A program made the translations under genes and the position numbers. The notes under the pieces are model-generated. The model was not told the DNA's origin. It saw only the letters and a list, made by a program, of their open reading frames with translations, and did not search any database. Below are positions 58,950 to 64,000 of a stretch of DNA of 64,000 nucleotides, in pieces (within the stretch, counting starts at the first letter, position 1; the number at the start of each line of letters is the position of its first letter). The stretch is taken from contig JALGQZ010000006.1 in the NCBI GenBank assembly GCA_023105745.1, positions 66,384,316-66,448,315 on the forward strand, written 5' to 3'. The stretch comes from Austropuccinia psidii (taxonomy: Eukaryota > Basidiomycota > Pucciniomycetes > Pucciniales > Sphaerophragmiaceae).

Positions 58950-60599
58950 GATGAGCCAAACAACTCGATGGCGGTGATACTTCCACGTACCAACACCATC
59001 GAATTCACCCAGTAAACTGATTCTTCAAACAATTTGGCGGTGATGTGCTACAAGGATGTATCCGCGGTGCCTCGGCTTTCAAGTTTTTTTATCACACTTT
59101 TCTATCAAAATTATTATTTTCTTCCATGAGACTTTATTCCTTTCTTTTTTTCTTTGTGGGAAGATACTATGGGACTGCTATCGACGGATTTCGTTAGGGG
59201 TAGAAATTTTAGCGAAAAAAATACCTTACTTGTCAACCAAAGTAACAAAAATCGAATGTCTGGATCTCTATTTCAAAATTTATGGACTAGGTTCTAGTTT
59301 CTCAAAAATATCATTTCTTTGCGCATTAAACCAGCAACCTTTTTTAGAATCAATAAACTATAGATTGTATACTGGGAGAAACATGTCAAAATCAATTTTG
59401 AGTTGAATATATCCCTGGTCATGTCTTTAATTTGACAAACTCTTGTTGTTATTTAGCTTTTGATTTATTATTAAATAGGGAAAAGTAGTTCTTGTTACTA
59501 AAAACATTTTGACGTCGTAGTCTTAGTTTGAGCATTTCAAATATTTATTTGTCTTGATTTCTAAGAAAACGTCATAACAAGTAAAAGTTATTCTCTATCA
59601 CCTTACCATCATCACATTATGACATTGACTTTTTGCTGAGAATTGCCTTGGGTTGATGGCGGTCTAAATATGAGAAAAGCTAAATCCTGCACAGCAAGTC
59701 TATTGATGACTATGTAAACTCTTCTGCCACCCTCATAAGTCTCGAGAAAAAATGTGACTTGATAATATCACTTTTTATTGAAATATATTATGTGGTGAGA
59801 CATAATTGTTTTTGAATGACCTAGAGAGATTTTTAAAGTTGATTCAAAGTGATAATTCATTATTACTTTTAGAGTTCTTAAATTTAAAAATAGAAATAAA
59901 AAAATATCTACTTTTCATATCCTACTATTTTTTAAGATAAGAAAAATACCATTAGCTAAACAAATAAATAAGATTTCGTCTGAACTCCTCATTTTTTTAA
60001 ATATGTATGAAAGGTTAAGAAAAATTGGCATAATTATATAAATAAAACAAATAGTTTTCAAATTTGATTATTATTAGTTTTCAAAAAAAATCAAATTATT
60101 AAAATTTGAACAAAGTCATCAATTGAACCCCAAAAACTTTTCTGAAATAATAATATTTTTATTCAAATCAATTTTTAGAAATTTTATGTATTTGTATTCA
60201 AATTCTTACTTTTATTCTTATTCTAAAAAAAATTAGAATTGTATTTTTTTAATGATTTTTACCCTTTGAAATTTCTTCTGTAATCAATTTTTTCAATTAA
60301 GAAGTTCGTTTAATCCTAAATATTAGGTTATTTTTTTAAGCTCAGTAAGATCAGAACTATTTTTCAAGTGAGGCATTTAAAGGAATCTAATTTCAAAACT
60401 ATTTTGATTTAATTATATACCATTATTGGATTGAAATAGTTAGATAAATCTCAAAAAAAAGTTTTAGAAATAATTTTTTTACCTTTTTTTAAAAAAAAAA
60501 CTGTTAATTTGATAACATCTTTCATTTTTTTGAAGAGTTTTTTATTGAGAAACTTTTTAAAAAATTATAAAAAGATTTTCATGTTAGTTCTTGAAAAAT
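58950..60599. other. 3' flank and AT-rich spacer
   Basis: The GC-richer island ends near 59050. A 116-codon plus-strand frame at 59056-59406 is Phe/Leu/Ser-rich and shows no family features, so it is not called a gene. The remainder to the Harbinger end at 60600 is AT-rich. Confidence 0.5.
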
Positions 60600-60650
60600 A
60601 GGGGGCGTCAAACCTAAGAAATCCCACATTAAAAAAATGTGGGATTTGAG
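60600..60650 (+). repeat. Left terminal repeat of a truncated Harbinger family A element
   Basis: AGGGGGCGTCAAACCTAAGA followed by AATCCCACATT matches the 38211 and 51042 ends. The accessory gene follows in the orientation expected from the 51042 end; no transposase or opposite end is found before the LTR at 62880. Confidence 0.75.
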
Positions 60651-60940
60651 ACCTAAATCCCACATTCAAAAAAAGGTGAGTTGATCTCACAAAACCTGCA
60701 TTTTCCAACTCAGTTTCTCAGGGATTTTTCAAAATACCACATTTGTGCTTATACTTATTTAAACCTAACCTAAATTATTGGATATCAAGATTTTCAATTT
60801 CAACCTGACCCCTTTGCTTCTCCCAGATAAAATTTTCACCCAACCCCTGGTGCCATCAATCAATTTATAATTCCTTTCAATCCCTGCTTTTCTTTAGTTT
60901 CTACTGATTTAACACCCACAATCACCAGCCTTACAATTCC

Positions 60941-62060
60941 ATGTCACCCAATGAAGCCAAATAAATACACTGCCAGAATTTTCTCTAGCCTGCCCCATCC
61001 TTCAGGTAACCTGACTTGACCAGATTATTTATTTATTATCAATTTGCTGGCCAATAAATCAAATGTTGATTCATTTTTTGGAACCAGTGGATCAACATTT
61101 GTGGGAAGACCACCCTCCAGTAAAAAAAATGGACTTCACCTTATGGTAATTGAGCTCAATAAAAAATCATGGCACAGGTTGAATCTTAGTTTAAGAAGCC
61201 TTTATGATCAATGGCATACATATAAAGAGAAATAAACAACAGCAAAGAAGTTTGAGAATCTCACTGGGGCAGGTATAACAGAATAAGATGAGAAAAAGGG
61301 GGTGCATACTATGGTTGACAATCAAAAAGGTATGTGTCAATGTTTTGTAGAAATGGATGCACTCTTTGGTAATAAGCCAAATGTTACTCCACTGGCAATT
61401 TATGATTCTCAAGAGGTTGGAATAATTTTTGATTGAGGAAGAGAACAAACCAATGGACTATGAAGCAAGATACAATATAATATTTTATTATTTATTATAA
61501 ATTTTCATTTCTTATTTAATTTCATGATTCTGCCATAACATGGGAGGGAACAATAACTATTAAACCAAATATGGATATTTCTCAATATAACTTGATTGAG
61601 GATTTGGAAAATCCTGAAGTAAGTCTTATTTTAAAAAAACAATATACTGCAATGATCTCAGATGTATTTTGTCTGCAGATACAGAATAAGATATATGATT
61701 CATTCCAAAAGAAAAAACAAACTTCTACCTTCAATCTAAATGACACCAGTTGCTCACAGGAGAAGGAATATGATATTTTGCTCCCAAGTTACTCATGAAT
61801 CATAATAGATCAGAAAAAAGGTGGTACATGATGTATTTATTCTGAGGTTCAAGCAGACTAATGAATTTTTTTGTAAGGTGAGAGGCTCACAAGGAGGTCT
61901 GCTTACATTGGGATAAACAGAATTGGAATGAAGAAAGGAGTTCACAGATTATAAAAGACTAAAAGCAAATATCATTGAAACAGATGGAAATTTCCTTTCA
62001 ATGGGAAGAAAATATTAAAGGAAGAAAGCTTGAATAGTCAAAAATAAATTTGAAACTGGA
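60941..62060 (+). pseudogene. Second copy of the Harbinger family A accessory protein, decayed
   Basis: Paralogue of the gene at 49458-50708, with the same pieces in order: PMKPNKYTARIFSSLPHPSG, a frame change, NVDSFFGTSGSTFVGRPPSS, HRLNLSLRSLYDQWHTYKEK, a stop, FENLTGAGITE, a stop at the codon that is TAG in the other copy, HTMVDNQKGMCQCFVEMDAL and NKPNVTPLAIYDSQE. An exon-like piece TIKPNMDISQYNLIEDLENP ends in GTAAGT (61620), and QNKIYDSFQKKKQTSTFNLN starts after CTGCAG at 61680; these are the same intron positions as in the other copy. Fragments matching REAHDEAQLEWDKQ continue to about 62000. Many stops and indels. Confidence 0.75.
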
Positions 62061-62879
62061 TTTTTATATATCCAAAGAGGTAAAAAACATCATTTCAAAA
62101 AATATAAATGGAAAAAAGAGGTAGAGATGTGTTAAATTTACAATAGAAGAGTTCAATTTCTCAGATCCAATTGTATATTTGGGGAGGATTCTGAGTTTTA
62201 TTAATTAAATTAATTGAGGTAAATTATTTTTGGGAATTATTTTCTAAAATGTGAGCTGTTATGTTTGATGAAATAATTTCTTCATCTATACAGAACCATT
62301 AGGGATTTGAAGGGTAAATTAATTATCATATATTTCATTTCTTGAAGGTTTAATCCAACACATTAGCTATACTTGCACAGTAGACTAGCATATGCAATGA
62401 TAGTTTCAAAGATGTGATTCTTCAATTTTAAAGGATTTCTTGTTTTACTTTTCTTTCAAGATTTTTTTCAAATGAATGTAATTTAAAATATCCGCTGTTT
62501 AATTTTTTCAAATGGTCAGTTAGCCTTTTAATAAGCATAGATGGATTTTGAAAAAAATTGATATTTAACCCTATTGGCAAAAATGTTGAATAGAAATATG
62601 TCATATATTACATGATTGTTTGAGAATTCTAATTGGATCATAATTCAAAGAATTTTCTTTTATTATTTAATTGCTTAAATGGGTCCTTCAACAACTGCAA
62701 TTCAACATGAGGTATAAAATTGCCTATGAAATATTAAATTTGGAATGAGCAATCACCTATTGAATATTCGACGTCATATGAGCAAGTACCTACAGAAACT
62801 AATTTACCACAAACTCGATTTGGTTCATCATCAACCTAGGATGTCTATAGTTCAAACAGTGAGCTCTTCTGATCTAGAA
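62061..62879. other. Non-coding remainder
   Basis: No gene; the far end of the truncated Harbinger copy may lie here but was not found. Confidence 0.45.
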
Positions 62880-64000
62880 TTTCAGCTTGTGACTCAAAAC
62901 TGGAGCATAAGCATGACAGCCAGAATACCATAAACCAATGGTAGAGAAAAATACCACCAAACATTGATCTGAGCCAAAATAGCCCAAACAGTATCAAATA
63001 AAAGAGGAAACAAACCTCTTTCCAAATATATAGCTCCCATCACCATAAGACACAGAATAGCAAAGTTATTCCTTCTCAAAGCAGTTTCTGAGCATAAACC
63101 TTAATTTTCACCTCTCATCTCAAATCCAAAAAATGAAGCTAAACCCCATAAAATGGGTGTTCAAATTGAAGCTCTCAATAAGGGCTGTCTAATGGTACTA
63201 TCCAAACTGAGCTATCATAAAAACTATAGAAGTTATGGCCAAAAATAGGCCAAATAAAGGTGAAAAAACCATTCACCTCTTATCTAACTTCTATAGTTTT
63301 AGTGTGAGATACCTAAAGTGGGGTCTTTTTGGAAATGGGACAATCAGGGATATCTGATTGTGCCATCTGTTTCCCCATAGCTCATCTAGAAAAAACTTTG
63401 TGGAGAAGACAAGTCACATACAGGATTTTACAAAAATACATATCTGAATAATTTGGCAACAAAAATGGTATAGCTTTGCCATACCAAATGAGGTATCATT
63501 GTGTAGACCTCATTTAGGGCTACACAGTTAACCAACTATGAGCTCAATATCTTGAAAACTGAAAAATTTATGGCAGTTTTAAGGTTAAAATTCTACATTT
63601 GGGCCAATACACCTTTACTGTGGGATACTTTCCCATATCCTTGAATATGAGTTTTCAATTCTACAAAAGAGCAATTTTGTCCTTCAATTACTTGTGGTTC
63701 TGTCAATGTGGGGTCTCCATACAGGTTCTTTACATCATTCTATGCGTCATACACATCAGAAGAGGGCTGTGGTCCCCAAATGAAAATTTTCACCCTGTAT
63801 TGGTGAAAACTGCCTGGATGTGGTTTCAAAACCACATCTGATCCCAAAAAAGTCTATACAGGAATGGTAAGAGCCACAAGCAGGTCCTTGGAAGTGAAAA
63901 ATTCACTCTTCCTATGAGAACTGGTCTATAGAAGCTTTTCACCCAATTTTAGGAGGACAAGGGGCATTTCTCTGCCCAAAAGAGAAATCTCCATCCTGCT
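62880..64000 (-). mobile_element. LTR of the 34616 family, cut by the window edge
   Basis: Reverse complement of the same LTR family. It begins at 62880 with TTTCAGCTTGTGACTC (complement of GAGTCACAAGCTGAAA, the LTR 3' end) and runs to the last base, which corresponds to about position 34890-34920 of the reference copy, so roughly 270 bases remain outside. Shared landmarks include GACAGCCAGAATACCATAAA, AGAGAAAAATACCACCA and TTTTCACCCTGTATTGGTGA. Whether it is a solo LTR or the 3' LTR of a longer element cannot be decided here. The five bases before it are TAGAA. Confidence 0.8.

Noticed and set aside
59056..59406. 116-codon frame downstream of the metallopeptidase
   Set aside because: Phe/Leu/Ser-rich, no recognisable motif, no second exon; more likely 3' flank.

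Overview
The window is AT-rich eukaryotic DNA, most likely from a basidiomycete fungus and probably a rust (Pucciniales). The evidence is short GT-AG introns (63-94 bp), a fungal V-ATPase assembly factor, Tnp2-type and PIF/Harbinger-type transposon genes, and the YLCIINWL-type and PHxDN Tet-like protein families that I know as highly repeated in rust genomes. The species cannot be fixed from this sequence. Only three host-like genes are convincing: a two-exon CAP-Gly coiled-coil protein (7938-10348), a four-exon VMA21 (22817-23508) and an intronless basic-secretory-protein-type metallopeptidase (58122-58949). All other coding material belongs to transposable elements, most of them broken.

Layout. 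1-7.9 kb is featureless AT-rich sequence. 7.9-10.4 kb holds the CAP-Gly gene. 11.6-12.5 kb is a decayed Harbinger copy, 17.3-18.0 kb an LTR-like element, and 18.2-18.4 kb a possible remnant of a transposon accessory protein. 19.9-29.2 kb and 32.6-34.4 kb are dominated by A/T homopolymers and microsatellites. VMA21 sits inside this tract. A 1.53-kb non-autonomous transposon (26355-27884), filled with an ATGGCAT/ATGCCAT minisatellite, is also there, and its empty site can be read from a paralogous copy of the locus at 37.9-38.2 kb. 29.2-32.6 kb is a second Harbinger family, with a transposase and a convergent Myb/SANT-like gene, both broken. 34616-36031 is a solo LTR with a perfect 5-bp target duplication; related LTRs lie at 52140-52908 (perfect duplication) and 62880-64000 (cut by the window edge).

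The most interesting block is 38.2-51.0 kb. Matching Harbinger ends at 38211 and 51042 bracket a Harbinger transposase at the left and its accessory Myb/SANT-like gene at the right. Between them lie about 9.7 kb of foreign genes: a broken Tet/JBP-like 2OG-Fe(II) dioxygenase (minus), a broken Tnp2/CACTA-like transposase (plus), an intact 480-residue protein of unknown function (plus) and an intact Gag-like zinc-knuckle protein (minus). The last three are bracketed by inverted repeats that carry a conserved hairpin (41483-41519 and 48455-48491). I read this as a nest: a gene-carrying DNA transposon inside a Harbinger element. The combination of transposase, Gag-like protein and DNA-demethylase-family gene is the best candidate here for an undescribed arrangement.

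The metallopeptidase at 58 kb stands out because it and its 5' flank are visibly richer in GC and CpG than everything around them.
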